A stretch of 64,000 nucleotides of DNA from Lachnospiraceae bacterium (GCA_910574805.1 CAJTCV010000014.1:80181-144180), one strand, 5' to 3'. Counted from the first letter of the stretch, positions 1 to 9,382 are shown. A program made the numbers and translations. Notes: generated by a model not told the origin, from the sequence alone.

Positions 1-1
1 T

Positions 2-154
2 GATAACCAGGCATTTGCAAACCACCGTGCCATGGCTGCCGTGTTCGGAACGATTCTGAAGCTGCCGCCATTGAAACAGGCACTTGCCAGCAGGCAGTTT
101 AAATCGGTCTATCTGGACCGGCTTTTGTCCATGCAGAAGAAAAAGGAAAAATAA
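2..154 (+). CDS. C-terminal fragment of an unidentified protein
   Basis: An open frame enters from the left edge and ends at a TAA at 152-154, giving the last 50 residues of a protein. The tail is basic and ends in KKKEK. I do not recognise the family from this piece. It is followed 10 nt later by a strong hairpin terminator, so it closes its own transcription unit and is not part of the yaaA operon. The reading frame is supported only by being open and by the terminator position; the start lies outside the window. Confidence 0.6.
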   Translation, partial: DNQAFANHRAMAAVFGTILKLPPLKQALASRQFKSVYLDRLLSMQKKKEK

Positions 155-164
155 GAAAAAGATT

Positions 165-205
165 GGACCTTGTCTGTCTGGGGCGGACAGGGTCCGCTGC
201 TTTTT
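165..205 (+). terminator. Rho-independent terminator after the partial first gene
   Basis: A 10-bp stem with one G.U pair (GGACCTTGTC at 165-174 with GACAGGGTCC at 186-195) is followed by a short T-run at 201-205. Confidence 0.75.
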
Positions 206-208
206 AAA

Positions 209-237
209 TTGAATCAAACGGGAATTTGGGATATAAT
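209..237 (+). promoter_or_regulatory. Sigma-A type promoter for yaaA and helicase
   Basis: TTGAAT at 209-214 and a perfect TATAAT at 232-237 are separated by 17 bp. It sits between the upstream terminator and yaaA. Confidence 0.75.
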
Positions 238-281
238 GAGCATTGACGCAGACAAAGACAGGAGGAAAGAGGAGGCAGGCA

Positions 282-1076
282 GTGAAGATCATCATCTCTC
301 CGGCAAAGAAAATGAACGTGGATACAGATACCGCTCCCTGCCGGGGACTGCCGGTGTATATGGACAGAGCGCGGGTGCTGATGGAATATATGAGGACTCT
401 GGACCGGGGCCGGTGCAGGGCGGTGTGGAAGTGCAGTGAGCCGCTGGCGGAATTGAATTACCGGCGTTTTCAGGAGATGGACCTTGAAAGATCTCTGACT
501 CCGGCAGTCCTCTCGTATGAGGGGATTCAGTATCAGCATCTGGCGCCGGGAATTATGGAGGATGTACAGCTGGAATATGTCCAGGAGCATGTGCGGATAT
601 TATCCGGATTTTATGGGATACTAAGACCCTTTGACGGAGTCGTCCCGTATCGGCTGGAAATGCAGGCAAGGCTTGGAGGGGAGGAACTGGATTCCCTGTA
701 CGAGTATTGGGGGAGTCTGCTGGCAGAGCATCTGTTCCGGGAAGACTCTCTGATTCTGAATCTGGCCTCCAGGGAATACAGCAGGTGCATTTCCCAATAT
801 CTGAAAGGAAGAAATGACATTCAGTTCGTCACCTGTGTATTTGGAGAGTGGTCCGGGGAGAAGCTGGTGGAAAAAGGGACACTTGTCAAGATGGCGCGGG
901 GAGAGATGGTGCGTTATCTGGCCGGGCAGCGGGCAGAAGACCTGGAGACGGTAAAACAGTTCCGGGAGCTTCAGTATCATTACAGTGAAGAGAGATCCGA
1001 CAGTGAGAGACTGGTATTTATAAGATCATGTGCCCGTACAGAGGAATGTGATCAGGGAGAAGGACATGATAAATAA
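282..1076 (+). CDS. yaaA: YaaA family peroxide stress protein (DUF328/UPF0246)
   Basis: The protein is 264 residues, the usual length for this family. It begins with the family signature KIIISPAKKM and carries SGFYGILRPFD and PYRLEM near residues 107-127. In Escherichia coli YaaA limits intracellular iron and DNA damage during peroxide stress and is a DNA-binding HhH-fold protein; the same role here is inferred. I chose the GTG at 282 because it matches the conserved N terminus and has AGGAGG at 270-275 with 6-nt spacing. An upstream in-frame start at 243 would add 13 atypical residues. The stop codon overlaps the start of the downstream helicase by 11 nt, so the two are probably translationally coupled. 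Confidence 0.88.
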   Translation: MKIIISPAKKMNVDTDTAPCRGLPVYMDRARVLMEYMRTLDRGRCRAVWKCSEPLAELNYRRFQEMDLERSLTPAVLSYEGIQYQHLAPGIMEDVQLEYVQEHVRILSGFYGILRPFDGVVPYRLEMQARLGGEELDSLYEYWGSLLAEHLFREDSLILNLASREYSRCISQYLKGRNDIQFVTCVFGEWSGEKLVEKGTLVKMARGEMVRYLAGQRAEDLETVKQFRELQYHYSEERSDSERLVFIRSCARTEECDQGEGHDK

Positions 1077-3000
1077 AAAGAAACTGATACAGTTTTATGT
1101 GGAACAATACGAACAGACCGGCAGAAAGAAACAGAAAAAACCTCCGAAATATTCCGGTATGGAGCGAAAGGCGGAGATGCTTCAGCGTGCGTTGAAGAAT
1201 GCCAGACCTTCCCGGGTCAATATCAGGAATCTGGAGGACCTGCACCGGCAGATCCGGCATCTGGAAGGCTATGCGGTCCGGAAGGACCGGGAGAAGCTTC
1301 GGCAGATGATCCATGAAGAGATGCTTCCCAAACTGGTTCAGCTGGATCTGGGACTGCTTCTGGAAGAGCAGAAGGAGGGGATGGACGGAGAGTTCCTCGC
1401 CTGGCTCAGGCGGACCATGCCCGGGAGGATCTGCCAGGATACGCTGTTTACCCTGTATCCTCAGTATCGGCAGCATAAGGTGAAGAACAAGATTCTGGAG
1501 CTGGTGCCCATGCGCCCGGAGATGGAATTTGCAGAGGTGCGGGAAATGCACAGGCATTTTATCCTGCACATTGGTCCCACCAACAGCGGGAAGACCTTCC
1601 GTTCTCTGGAGCGGCTGAAGCTGGCCGGGTGCGGGGTCTATCTGGGCCCGCTGCGCCTGCTGGCCCTGGAGGTCTACGAGCAGATGAACAAATACGGGGT
1701 GCCCTGTACCATGCGGACGGGGCAGGAATGCATTGAGGAAGAGGGCAGCAGAGTCACGGCGTCCACAGTGGAGATGGCCGATCTGGATGAAGATTACGAT
1801 ATTGCAGTCATTGATGAGGCGCAGATGGTCACAGATCCGGACCGGGGGCACTCCTGGACCCGGGCGATTCTGGGGCTTCAGGCGGGCGAGATTCATATCT
1901 GCATGAGTCCGGCGGCGGAGCAGGCAATCATCCATCTGATTCAGCTCTGCGGGGACGACTACGAGGAGGAGCGGTATGAGCGGAAGACCAAGCTTATCTG
2001 TGAGGATGAGGCTTTTGTATTTCCCGATGATGTAAGAAAAGGGGATGCACTGATCGTATTTTCCAAGAAGTCCGTGCTGGATGTGGCAGGCAGGCTGGAG
2101 GAGCAGAAGATCAATGCCAGCGTCATCTACGGGAGCCTCCCGCCGGAGATCCGCCGGCGGCAGATGCATCTGTTCAACAGCGGCAGGACGAAGGTGGTGG
2201 TGGCTACGGATGCCATCGGCATGGGTCTGAATCTTCCGGTCAGGCGGATTGTGTTTCTGCAGGCGGAAAAGTACGACGGGGTCAGCAGGCGGCCTCTGCT
2301 TGTGTCGGAGATCAAGCAGATCTCCGGCCGTGCCGGGCGCTTCGGAATCTATGACACCGGCTATGTGAATGCCATGGGAGACAGAGAGCTGGAGTATATC
2401 AGGGAACGGTATGAGGCAGCGGAAGAACCGGTAAGTCAGGTGAATCTGGGCTTTCCCCAGATCCTTCTGGATATTGAGGCGCCCATGGACGAGCTTCTGA
2501 AGATCTGGCATGATGTGACGCCCACGGAGCCATTTGTAAAGGAAAATATCGATGAGGCTTTGTTCCTGTACGAGCAGGCAAAACGTCAGAAGGAGATGAT
2601 CGACGGCTTCGAGAACCGGCATACCCTGTACCGGATGATCACCTGTCCCATTGATATCAAGGACCGGTGGGTCGTGGAGCTGTGGCTTAAATACTGCAGA
2701 ACGTATACAGCGGATGTGTCTCTGGACAAGCCGGTGCTCCGCCGGGATAAAAGCCGGGGTATCATGCAGTACGAGACCTATTACAAGCAGCTGGATCTGT
2801 ATTATCAGTTCTCTCACCGGATGCAGAAGGTCATTGACGAGGAATGGCTGGACGCGGAGCGGGAGAAGACGGAGATGGCGATCATGCGTTATCTGACCAA
2901 AGGAAAGCATAACTATATTGCAAGATGCAGATACTGCGGGAAACTGCTCCCGCTGGGGTCTCCGTTCCAGGTATGCGATGCCTGCTATCACAGGAGATAA
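1066..3000 (+). CDS. Suv3-like DExH RNA helicase with C-terminal zinc ribbon
   Basis: A 644-residue superfamily 2 helicase. Walker A reads GPTNSGKT near residues 169-176, the form typical of the mitochondrial Suv3 group. Motif II reads DEAQ near 249-252 and motif VI reads QISGRAGRFG near 417-426. The C terminus ends in CRYCGK...CDAC near 620-640, which looks like a zinc ribbon. Suv3 proteins unwind RNA and partner with exoribonucleases in organelles; a role in RNA decay here is inference. The ATG at 1066 overlaps the end of yaaA and has GGGAGAAGG upstream. A longer frame from 1030 adds 12 residues with no ribosome binding site. The N-terminal 150 residues are basic and I recognise no domain there. 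Confidence 0.82.
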   Translation: MINKKKLIQFYVEQYEQTGRKKQKKPPKYSGMERKAEMLQRALKNARPSRVNIRNLEDLHRQIRHLEGYAVRKDREKLRQMIHEEMLPKLVQLDLGLLLEEQKEGMDGEFLAWLRRTMPGRICQDTLFTLYPQYRQHKVKNKILELVPMRPEMEFAEVREMHRHFILHIGPTNSGKTFRSLERLKLAGCGVYLGPLRLLALEVYEQMNKYGVPCTMRTGQECIEEEGSRVTASTVEMADLDEDYDIAVIDEAQMVTDPDRGHSWTRAILGLQAGEIHICMSPAAEQAIIHLIQLCGDDYEEERYERKTKLICEDEAFVFPDDVRKGDALIVFSKKSVLDVAGRLEEQKINASVIYGSLPPEIRRRQMHLFNSGRTKVVVATDAIGMGLNLPVRRIVFLQAEKYDGVSRRPLLVSEIKQISGRAGRFGIYDTGYVNAMGDRELEYIRERYEAAEEPVSQVNLGFPQILLDIEAPMDELLKIWHDVTPTEPFVKENIDEALFLYEQAKRQKEMIDGFENRHTLYRMITCPIDIKDRWVVELWLKYCRTYTADVSLDKPVLRRDKSRGIMQYETYYKQLDLYYQFSHRMQKVIDEEWLDAEREKTEMAIMRYLTKGKHNYIARCRYCGKLLPLGSPFQVCDACYHRR

Positions 3001-3088
3001 CAGGGGACAGCCTGAACCATATAAAATCACGCAAAGAGACAGGCGTAACGGGATATAATGAAAGGAAAGGAGCAGCGGAGGAAAGCAG

Positions 3089-3388
3089 ATGGCGACAAAA
3101 GAAAGCATAAAGGAGCGGACACAGAGCAGGATCAAGGTCCCCAGACAGTATCAGGTGCTGATCTATAACGATGATTTTACCCCCATGGATTTCGTGGTGG
3201 ATGTCCTGATGCAGATCTTTGACAAGGATGAGGCGACGGCGACGGCGCTGATGCTGAGCGTCCACAAAGGGAGCCATGCGGTGGCGGGAGTCTATCCGAG
3301 AGATATCGCGCATACCAAGGCTGCGGAGGCAGTGCAGTGGGCGCGGGAAGAGGGATATCCGCTGAAAGTAGAGGCCGTGTGCCGGTAG
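3089..3388 (+). CDS. clpS: ATP-dependent Clp protease adaptor ClpS
   Basis: A 99-residue protein with the ClpS core: YNDDFTPMDFVV near residues 27-38, which contributes to the N-degron pocket, and VHKGSHAVAGVY near 58-69. ClpS delivers proteins bearing destabilising N-terminal residues to ClpA. The start at 3089 has GGAGG 8-12 nt upstream. The gene lies 28 nt before clpA, so adaptor and unfoldase are co-expressed. A TATAAT at 3054-3059 may be part of its promoter, but I see no good -35 box for it. Confidence 0.95.
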   Translation: MATKESIKERTQSRIKVPRQYQVLIYNDDFTPMDFVVDVLMQIFDKDEATATALMLSVHKGSHAVAGVYPRDIAHTKAAEAVQWAREEGYPLKVEAVCR

Positions 3389-3416
3389 AGAGGGAGACAG
3401 ATAAAGGACGGGATCG

Positions 3417-5654
3417 ATGGAATTTACAAAAAAGACGCAGAAGGTGATGGAATGCGCCGTCCGGCTGGCGCAGGAGAACCATCACCGGTATTTTATGCCG
3501 GAGCATATGGTCTATGGGATGACCTTTGATGAGGACTTTTGCAGAGAATATGAGGCGGGCGGCGGGGCAGCCGGGAAGCTTCGGAAGGACCTGCTGGGGT
3601 TTTTGAAGGAACAGGCGGGCGTGTCAGAGGAGCAGGACGGTCCTCAGGTGACGCTGGATGCCCAGATGGTCTTCCGCATGGCGGCAGAGCAGGCAGAGTC
3701 CAGCAGCCGGGAGGCGGTGGAGGTGAGTCATCTCCTGTCAGCGCTTATGCGGCTGGAGGACAGCTATGGGCGTTATTATATGGAAGTGCAGGACGTGGAT
3801 CTGGTGGAGGTCCTGGGGGAGCTGTCCAGAGGAAGCCTGAGAGAAGAGCGGGGAGAGGCTGTGAAGGTGCCGGGGGCTTCGGCCGTATCCGGCGAGGATC
3901 CGGAGCCGGAGACAGGCGGGCAGCAGCGCTTCAGGAGCTTTCTGGAAAATATGAATGAGACGTGCAGGAGACAGAATCCGCTGATCGGACGGGAGGAGGA
4001 GCTGGAGAGGACCATACAGATCCTCTGCAGAAAGGATAAGAACAATGTACTCCATATAGGTGAGCCGGGGGTGGGAAAGACAGCCCTGGCCTACGGTCTG
4101 GCGCAGAAGATTGTAAAAGATGAAGTACCGGAACCCCTTAAAGGGGCTGTTTTGTACGCCCTGGATCTGGGAGGGCTTCTCTCGGGGACCCAGTACCGGG
4201 GAGACTTTGAGAAAAGGTTCAAAGAGATCATGGACGGTCTGAAGGAAGAGGCGCTGCCGATTCTCTATCTGGATGAGATCCATAATATTGTCGGCGCCGG
4301 TGCCGTGAACGGTGGAAGCCTCGACGCCGCCAATCTTCTGAAGCCTTACCTGGCGGCGGGACATATCCGCTTCATTGGGGCGACTACCTTTGAAGAATAC
4401 AAAAAACATTTTTCCAGTCACAAAAGTCTGGTGAGACGATTCCAGAATGTGGAAGTCCGCGAGCCCTCCAGGGAAGAAGCTGTGGAGATTCTGAAGGGGT
4501 TAAGGTCCGGATATGAGCGGTTTCACGGCGTCCGCTATGGAGCGGGCGTGCTGGAGCATGCAGTGGAAGTGAGCAGCAGATACATCAATGAGCGTTTTCT
4601 TCCGGATAAAGCCATTGATCTGATCGATGAGGCAGGCGCCTGGAGGAGGCTTCATCCTCTGGAGCAGAAGACGCAGACAGTCAATAAGGCGCTTATTGAC
4701 CAGGTCCTCTCAAAGACCTGCCGCATACCGGCGCAGACGGTGGAAAAAGGAGAGACAGAGAAGCTGGCTCATCTGGAGAGGAAGATCAGAAAGCAGATCT
4801 TCGGACAGGATGAAGCGGCGGCACAGGTGGTCAACGCGGTGAAATTCTCCCGGGCCGGACTGAACGACGAGAACAAGCCGGTGGCATCCTTTCTGTTTGT
4901 CGGACCTACGGGCGTGGGCAAGACAGAGCTTGCCAGAGTGCTGGCCGCGGAGCTGGGCATCTCCTTTCTGCGCTATGATATGAGCGAATACGCGGAAAAG
5001 CATACGGTGGCAAAGCTGATCGGAGCGCCGGCCGGATATGTGGGATACGAAGAGGGAGGGATCCTCACCGAGGAGATCCGCCGGCATCCCCATGCGGTGC
5101 TTCTGCTGGATGAGATCGAGAAGGCGCATCCGGATATTTTCAATGTGCTTCTGCAGGTCATGGATTATGCCACCCTGACTGATAATCAGGGACGGAAGGC
5201 GGACTTCCGCAATATCATTCTGATCATGACCTCCAATGCCGGTGCCAGCCGGATCGGAAAGAGCCGGATCGGATTCGGCAGCGGCCCCGTGAACACCGAT
5301 GCGCTGATGGACGCTGTGAAACGGACTTTCCAGCCGGAGTTCCGGAACCGCCTGAGCCGGATCGTGCTGTTCGGCGGTATGGACGACCGTATGGCGGAGC
5401 AGATTACGGATAAAAAATTAAAGGAGCTTTCCGGAAAGCTTGCGGCGAAAAAGGTAGATCTTACGATCACGCCTCAGGCGGCGGCCTATGTGAGAAACGC
5501 AGGCATTACGAATGAATACGGGGCCAGAGAGATCGACCGCGTCATCGCGGGAGAGGTAAAGCCCCTGCTGGCGGAGCTTCTGCTGTTCGGCCGGCTGAAG
5601 CGGGGAGGTACCTGTACGCTTCTTCTGGAGGACGGCAGACTCGCCGTACATTGA
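3417..5654 (+). CDS. clpA: ATP-dependent Clp protease ATP-binding subunit ClpA
   Basis: A 745-residue AAA+ unfoldase of normal ClpA length. An N-terminal ClpS-binding domain spans about residues 1-140. The first AAA module has Walker A GEPGVGKT near 215 and Walker B YLDEIHN near 284. The second has GPTGVGKTEL near 495 and LLLDEIEKAHPD near 562. IGFG near 619 matches the ClpP-docking loop, so a working ClpP partner is expected elsewhere in the genome. There is no long middle coiled coil of the ClpB/ClpC kind. With clpS directly upstream, this is the N-end-rule branch of Clp proteolysis. Confidence 0.95.
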   Translation: MEFTKKTQKVMECAVRLAQENHHRYFMPEHMVYGMTFDEDFCREYEAGGGAAGKLRKDLLGFLKEQAGVSEEQDGPQVTLDAQMVFRMAAEQAESSSREAVEVSHLLSALMRLEDSYGRYYMEVQDVDLVEVLGELSRGSLREERGEAVKVPGASAVSGEDPEPETGGQQRFRSFLENMNETCRRQNPLIGREEELERTIQILCRKDKNNVLHIGEPGVGKTALAYGLAQKIVKDEVPEPLKGAVLYALDLGGLLSGTQYRGDFEKRFKEIMDGLKEEALPILYLDEIHNIVGAGAVNGGSLDAANLLKPYLAAGHIRFIGATTFEEYKKHFSSHKSLVRRFQNVEVREPSREEAVEILKGLRSGYERFHGVRYGAGVLEHAVEVSSRYINERFLPDKAIDLIDEAGAWRRLHPLEQKTQTVNKALIDQVLSKTCRIPAQTVEKGETEKLAHLERKIRKQIFGQDEAAAQVVNAVKFSRAGLNDENKPVASFLFVGPTGVGKTELARVLAAELGISFLRYDMSEYAEKHTVAKLIGAPAGYVGYEEGGILTEEIRRHPHAVLLLDEIEKAHPDIFNVLLQVMDYATLTDNQGRKADFRNIILIMTSNAGASRIGKSRIGFGSGPVNTDALMDAVKRTFQPEFRNRLSRIVLFGGMDDRMAEQITDKKLKELSGKLAAKKVDLTITPQAAAYVRNAGITNEYGAREIDRVIAGEVKPLLAELLLFGRLKRGGTCTLLLEDGRLAVH

Positions 5655-5687
5655 CATTATTTCGAGGCTTACAAAGGAGAAGATTAT

Positions 5688-7046
5688 ATGGAAGAAAACA
5701 AGATGGGCGTCATGCCCGTAAATAAACTGATTCTGTCCATGTCCCTGCCGATCATGGCATCCATGCTGGTGCAGGCGCTGTACAACATTGTGGACAGTAT
5801 CTTTGTGTCGCAGATCAACGAAAATGCCCTGACTGCCGTATCCATGGCATTTCCCATACAGAATCTGATGATCGCTGTGGGTGTGGGAACGGCTGTGGGC
5901 GTCAATGCGCTGCTGGCGCGCTCCCTGGGAGAGAAGGACTTTAAAAAGGTAAACAGAATCGCAGAGAATGCAGTGTTCCTGGTGGGACTGAGCTATCTTC
6001 TGTTCCTGTTTATCGGTCTGTTCTGCCTGGACCTTTTCTATCGGAGTCAGACGGATATAGAGGAGATCATCGGGTATGGCAGAGAATATCTGGCCATCTG
6101 CTGCTGCTTCTCCTTCGGGATCTTCACACAGGTCATGTTCGAGCGGCTGCTGCAGGCCACCGGCAAGACCATCTACACCATGTTCACCCAGGGGATCGGC
6201 GCCATCGTCAACATTATTCTGGACCCCATCATGATTTTCGGACTCTGGGGGGGTCCGAAGATGGGTGTGGCGGGGGCTGCCGCGGCTACAGTCATCGGAC
6301 AGATGGTGGCCGGAATACTCTCCGTATGGCTGAATCATACAAAAAATCATGAGGTGCACATTCAGATGAAGGGGTTCAGACCGGACCGGCAGGTGATCGC
6401 CCAGATCTATGGCATCGGCGTGCCGTCCATTATCATGCAGGCCATCGGTTCGGTTATGAATTACGGGATGAACCGGATCCTGATCTCTTTCACCTCCACA
6501 GCCACAGCGGTCTTCGGTGTCTACTTTAAGCTTCAGAGCTTTGTGTTTATGCCTGTCTTCGGACTGAACAACGGCGTGATTCCCATTGTCGCCTACAATT
6601 ACGGCGCCAAGAATGCAGAACGGGTCCTGAGCACCATCAGGCACAGTATCTTCTATGCCATGTCCATTATGCTGCTGGGACTTGTGGTGTTCCAGGCCAT
6701 ACCGGGGCAGCTCCTTATACTCTTTAATGCTTCGGATACCATGGTCGGAATCGGGATCCCGGCGCTGCGCATTATCAGTCTGAGCTTTGTCCTGGCCGGC
6801 TTCTGTATCGCCTGCGGAAGTGTCTTCCAGGCGCTGGGCCGCTCGATGTACAGTATGCTTGTGTCCGTGGCCAGGCAGCTGGTAGTGCTGCTTCCTGCGG
6901 CATACGCGCTGTCAGGACTCGGCAATGTGGATCTGGTGTGGTGGTCGATTCCCATCGCCGAGCTCATGTCTCTTGCCATGACCATTTACTTTATGGTAAA
7001 GGTGGATCGGAAGGTTCTGGCGAAGATCCGGACCGCCGCCCGGTGA
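5688..7046 (+). CDS. MATE family efflux transporter
   Basis: A 452-residue integral membrane protein with about 12 hydrophobic segments in two repeated halves, as usual for MATE exporters of the NorM/DinF/MepA type. It opens with NKLILSMSLPIMASMLVQALYN-type sequence and carries NIILDPIMIFGL in the first half, both typical of the family. MATE proteins export cationic drugs or metabolites using a Na+ or H+ gradient; the substrate cannot be read from sequence. AAAGGAG lies 7-8 nt before the ATG. It follows clpA by 33 nt and may be read through from that operon. Confidence 0.92.
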   Translation: MEENKMGVMPVNKLILSMSLPIMASMLVQALYNIVDSIFVSQINENALTAVSMAFPIQNLMIAVGVGTAVGVNALLARSLGEKDFKKVNRIAENAVFLVGLSYLLFLFIGLFCLDLFYRSQTDIEEIIGYGREYLAICCCFSFGIFTQVMFERLLQATGKTIYTMFTQGIGAIVNIILDPIMIFGLWGGPKMGVAGAAAATVIGQMVAGILSVWLNHTKNHEVHIQMKGFRPDRQVIAQIYGIGVPSIIMQAIGSVMNYGMNRILISFTSTATAVFGVYFKLQSFVFMPVFGLNNGVIPIVAYNYGAKNAERVLSTIRHSIFYAMSIMLLGLVVFQAIPGQLLILFNASDTMVGIGIPALRIISLSFVLAGFCIACGSVFQALGRSMYSMLVSVARQLVVLLPAAYALSGLGNVDLVWWSIPIAELMSLAMTIYFMVKVDRKVLAKIRTAAR

Positions 7047-7064
7047 GACTGGGATATTTGACAG

Positions 7065-7093
7065 TTGCGAAGAGAGAAAGAACTGTATATAAT
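7065..7093 (+). promoter_or_regulatory. Promoter for the small hypothetical gene and DUF1189 gene
   Basis: TTGCGA at 7065-7070 and TATAAT at 7088-7093 are 17 bp apart. A better -35 (TTGACA, 7058-7063) is 24 bp from the same -10 and is probably not used with it. Confidence 0.5.
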
Positions 7094-7167
7094 AACCAGT
7101 ATGAACGCCCGGCAACGGATGCAGGGCGGCCGCAGGGACGCAGGAAAAGAAAGCACGGGGATCCGGT

Positions 7168-7458
7168 ATGAATACAGAGATGAACGACTGGCTGTGGGAG
7201 AAGATCACAGACCGGCAGGGAGAGACTTTTTATACCAAAAAAGGCCTGCCGTTTACCTATCATGTTAAGGGCGGGGAGCTGTTCGCCAGCCGGCGGGAGC
7301 GTTCCATCACCCGGAGTACCTTTGAGAAGGCGCTCCGGAAAATCCAGGAGGCTCCGGGGGAGATGTCCGGTCCCAAGAAACTGAACGTATACGGTGCGCC
7401 TTATGTATGGGCGATCCTCTGGGAGGTTTTTCTCAGGGAAGAAATGCAGGGAGGATGA
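7168..7458 (+). CDS. Small conserved-looking hypothetical protein
   Basis: A 96-residue soluble protein that I do not assign to a named family. It contains KKGLPFTYHVKGGELFASRR followed by a basic stretch and SITRSTFEKAL, which could be a small nucleic-acid-binding fold, but this is only an impression. An ATG with the moderate Shine-Dalgarno CGGGGA starts it. It ends 4 nt before the start of the downstream DUF1189 gene, whose ribosome binding site lies inside it, so the two are a translational unit. Confidence 0.65.
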   Translation: MNTEMNDWLWEKITDRQGETFYTKKGLPFTYHVKGGELFASRRERSITRSTFEKALRKIQEAPGEMSGPKKLNVYGAPYVWAILWEVFLREEMQGG

Positions 7459-7462
7459 GACA

Positions 7463-8281
7463 TTGAATATTTTTGCAGAACTGATACATGCAGTCTATGA
7501 TTTTAAAAGCTATCCGGTTTTCCGAAGGAACAAAGGAGGAAAGGCGTTTCTGTACGGACTGCTTCTGAGCGTCTTTTATCTTCTGCTGTCCATGCTCCTG
7601 CCCATGCTTGTGACACTCGTAAGTTTCGGAGGGTTCGGGAACGTTGTCCGGCAGTCCATTCCGGATTTCCGTCTGGAGGACGGCAGACTCTGGGTGGACG
7701 GGACATATGATGTCCAGGAGTATGACACAAATTACGGAGGCATCTATATAAAAGTTGATACGGAAAGACCCATCACGGAGGAGATTACGGATGTGGACCT
7801 CCTGGCCTTTGACCGGGTTCTGGTGATGGATGACGAGCATATGATCGTGAAGGCGGAGGAGGGCCAGTCCCTGCGTATTGCCTATACGGATCTGGACCTG
7901 GGAGACTGGAGCAGAGACGAGATGATGCAGACCTTCCTGCCGCTTCTGCCGGCGTTTCTGTGGTTTTTGTTCGTGGTCCTTGTCTGTGCCGGGCTTCTGG
8001 GGTTCTACGGCAGCGCCCTTGTGGTGGCAGTGATCGGGAGCATCATGTCTGCTGTCATGGGTTGCGGGCTGAAGTTCGGAGAGCTGTATAAGCTGGCCAT
8101 CTATGCCCGGACTCCGGCGCTTCTGGTGGAGACCGTCTATGCCTGGATCCCTCTGGTGATCAGTTATTTCTATGTGATCAGCTACGGGGTCTCCGCCCTC
8201 TATATGTGGAAAGCGCTGAAGCTTATCAAAGAGGAGTCGCTGGAGCCGCCGAAGACCGGATGGACCGGAGGTACCTGGTAA
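7463..8281 (+). CDS. DUF1189 family membrane protein
   Basis: The protein is 272 residues with a TTG start. The N terminus [17 protein letters not shown] followed by a transmembrane segment, and a C-terminal block of three or four more membrane helices, matches DUF1189 proteins of Firmicutes. A soluble extracellular domain lies between (about residues 55-155). The function of the family is not established. I chose TTG 7463 because it is preceded by GGGAGG at 7449-7454 and gives the conserved N terminus. A start at 7394 in the same frame would lie entirely inside the upstream gene. Confidence 0.82.
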   Translation: MNIFAELIHAVYDFKSYPVFRRNKGGKAFLYGLLLSVFYLLLSMLLPMLVTLVSFGGFGNVVRQSIPDFRLEDGRLWVDGTYDVQEYDTNYGGIYIKVDTERPITEEITDVDLLAFDRVLVMDDEHMIVKAEEGQSLRIAYTDLDLGDWSRDEMMQTFLPLLPAFLWFLFVVLVCAGLLGFYGSALVVAVIGSIMSAVMGCGLKFGELYKLAIYARTPALLVETVYAWIPLVISYFYVISYGVSALYMWKALKLIKEESLEPPKTGWTGGTW

Positions 8282-8298
8282 AAAGATCGGCAAAAGCC

Positions 8299-8327
8299 TT
8301 GACTTCCATGGCATGCTATGTTATAGT
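8299..8327 (+). promoter_or_regulatory. Strong promoter of the rpmG-secE-nusG-rplKA operon
   Basis: TTGACT at 8299-8304 and TATAGT at 8322-8327 with a 17-bp spacer. Confidence 0.8.
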
Positions 8328-8426
8328 AGCCTTGCGAATGGAAGTTTGGGCTTTTTTTTTATGCCTAAAAATTGGTGCTCTTCCATAGGACACCAGAGAA
8401 AAAGTAAAAAAGCGAGGTGGAAAGTT

Positions 8427-8576
8427 GTGCGCGTAAGGATCACATTGGCATGTACGGAGTGCAAACAGCGTAACTACAACATGACAAAAGAGAAAAAGCT
8501 TCATCCGGACCGGATGGAGACAAAGAAATACTGCCGTTTCTGCAAGAGACATACTCTTCATAAAGAGACGAAGTAA
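8427..8576 (+). CDS. rpmG: 50S ribosomal protein L33
   Basis: A 49-residue ribosomal protein starting at GTG 8427, with GAGGTGG at 8414-8420. It has both CxxC pairs (CTEC near residues 9-12 and CRFC near 36-39), so it is the zinc-binding C+ form of L33. It begins [13 protein letters not shown] and ends HTLHKETK. It heads the secE-nusG operon, the usual place for one rpmG copy in Firmicutes. Initiation further upstream would add an unrelated N terminus. Confidence 0.95.
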   Translation: MRVRITLACTECKQRNYNMTKEKKLHPDRMETKKYCRFCKRHTLHKETK

Positions 8577-8607
8577 TGAAACCCCGGCGAGTAAAGGAAG
8601 TGACAAG

Positions 8608-8808
8608 ATGGGAGATACGAAAAAGGCGCAGAAGCCGTCCTGGGTAAAAGGGATCAAAGCCGAATTTAAGAAGATTGTCTGGCCGGATCAGAAATCACTT
8701 ACAAAGCAGACCATAGCGGTAGTCGGTACCTCTGTCGCTCTGGCACTCATTATCAAGATACTGGATATGCTCATGACCTTCGGGATCGACATTCTGGTAA
8801 CATTATAG
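8608..8808 (+). CDS. secE: Preprotein translocase subunit SecE
   Basis: A 66-residue protein with the single-helix SecE form of Gram-positive bacteria. The amphipathic stretch FKKIVWPDQKSLTKQT is followed by one transmembrane helix (about residues 38-60). SecE stabilises SecY in the translocation channel. It lies between rpmG and nusG, the classic order. Confidence 0.95.
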   Translation: MGDTKKAQKPSWVKGIKAEFKKIVWPDQKSLTKQTIAVVGTSVALALIIKILDMLMTFGIDILVTL

Positions 8809-8828
8809 TTCAGGGGAAAGGTGATTTT

Positions 8829-9344
8829 ATGTCAGAAGCAAACTGGTATGTAGTCCATACCTATTCGGGATATGAGAACAAGGTCAAGGCGAACATCGAG
8901 AAGACCATCGAGAACCGGCATCTGGAGGAGCAGATCCTTGAGGTCAGAGTGCCGATGCAGTATGTAGTGGAGATGAAGGACGGCCAGAGCCGTCAGGTCC
9001 CGAAGAAGATGTTCCCGGGTTATGTTCTGATCAATATGATCATGAACGACGATACCTGGTATGTGGTCCGTAATACCAGAGGCGTGACCGGATTTGTCGG
9101 TCCCGGATCGAAACCAGTTCCGCTTACAGACGAAGAGATGAGGCCGCTGGGGATCCGCACAGATCATGTACAGATGAGCTATGCGGAAGGAGACAGCGTG
9201 GTCGTCCTGGGAGGCGTATGGAAAGATACGGTAGGTGTCATTCAGGCGATCAATGAAAACAAGCAGAGTGTGACGATCAACGTCGACCTGTTCGGCCGTG
9301 AAACGCCGGTTGAGATAAGTTTCACAGAGATCAGAAAACTGTAA
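8829..9344 (+). CDS. nusG: Transcription termination/antitermination factor NusG
   Basis: 171 residues, with an N-terminal NGN domain beginning WYVVHTYSGYENKV and a C-terminal KOW domain (GDSVVVLGGVWKDTVGVI near 116-133). NusG binds RNA polymerase and modulates pausing, termination and coupling to translation. The start has AGGGGAAAGGTG upstream. The gene is 20 nt after secE and is followed by the leader of rplK. Confidence 0.96.
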   Translation: MSEANWYVVHTYSGYENKVKANIEKTIENRHLEEQILEVRVPMQYVVEMKDGQSRQVPKKMFPGYVLINMIMNDDTWYVVRNTRGVTGFVGPGSKPVPLTDEEMRPLGIRTDHVQMSYAEGDSVVVLGGVWKDTVGVIQAINENKQSVTINVDLFGRETPVEISFTEIRKL

Positions 9345-9382
9345 AAAGCAAAATGGTCCCCGGGGCAGTGTCTTCGAGGATC

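Noticed and set aside
1018..3135. A 705-codon open frame on the minus strand opposite the helicase
   Set aside because: It lies exactly antisense to a gene with clear helicase motifs, has no ribosome binding site or recognisable domain, and is a by-product of G+C-rich codon use.
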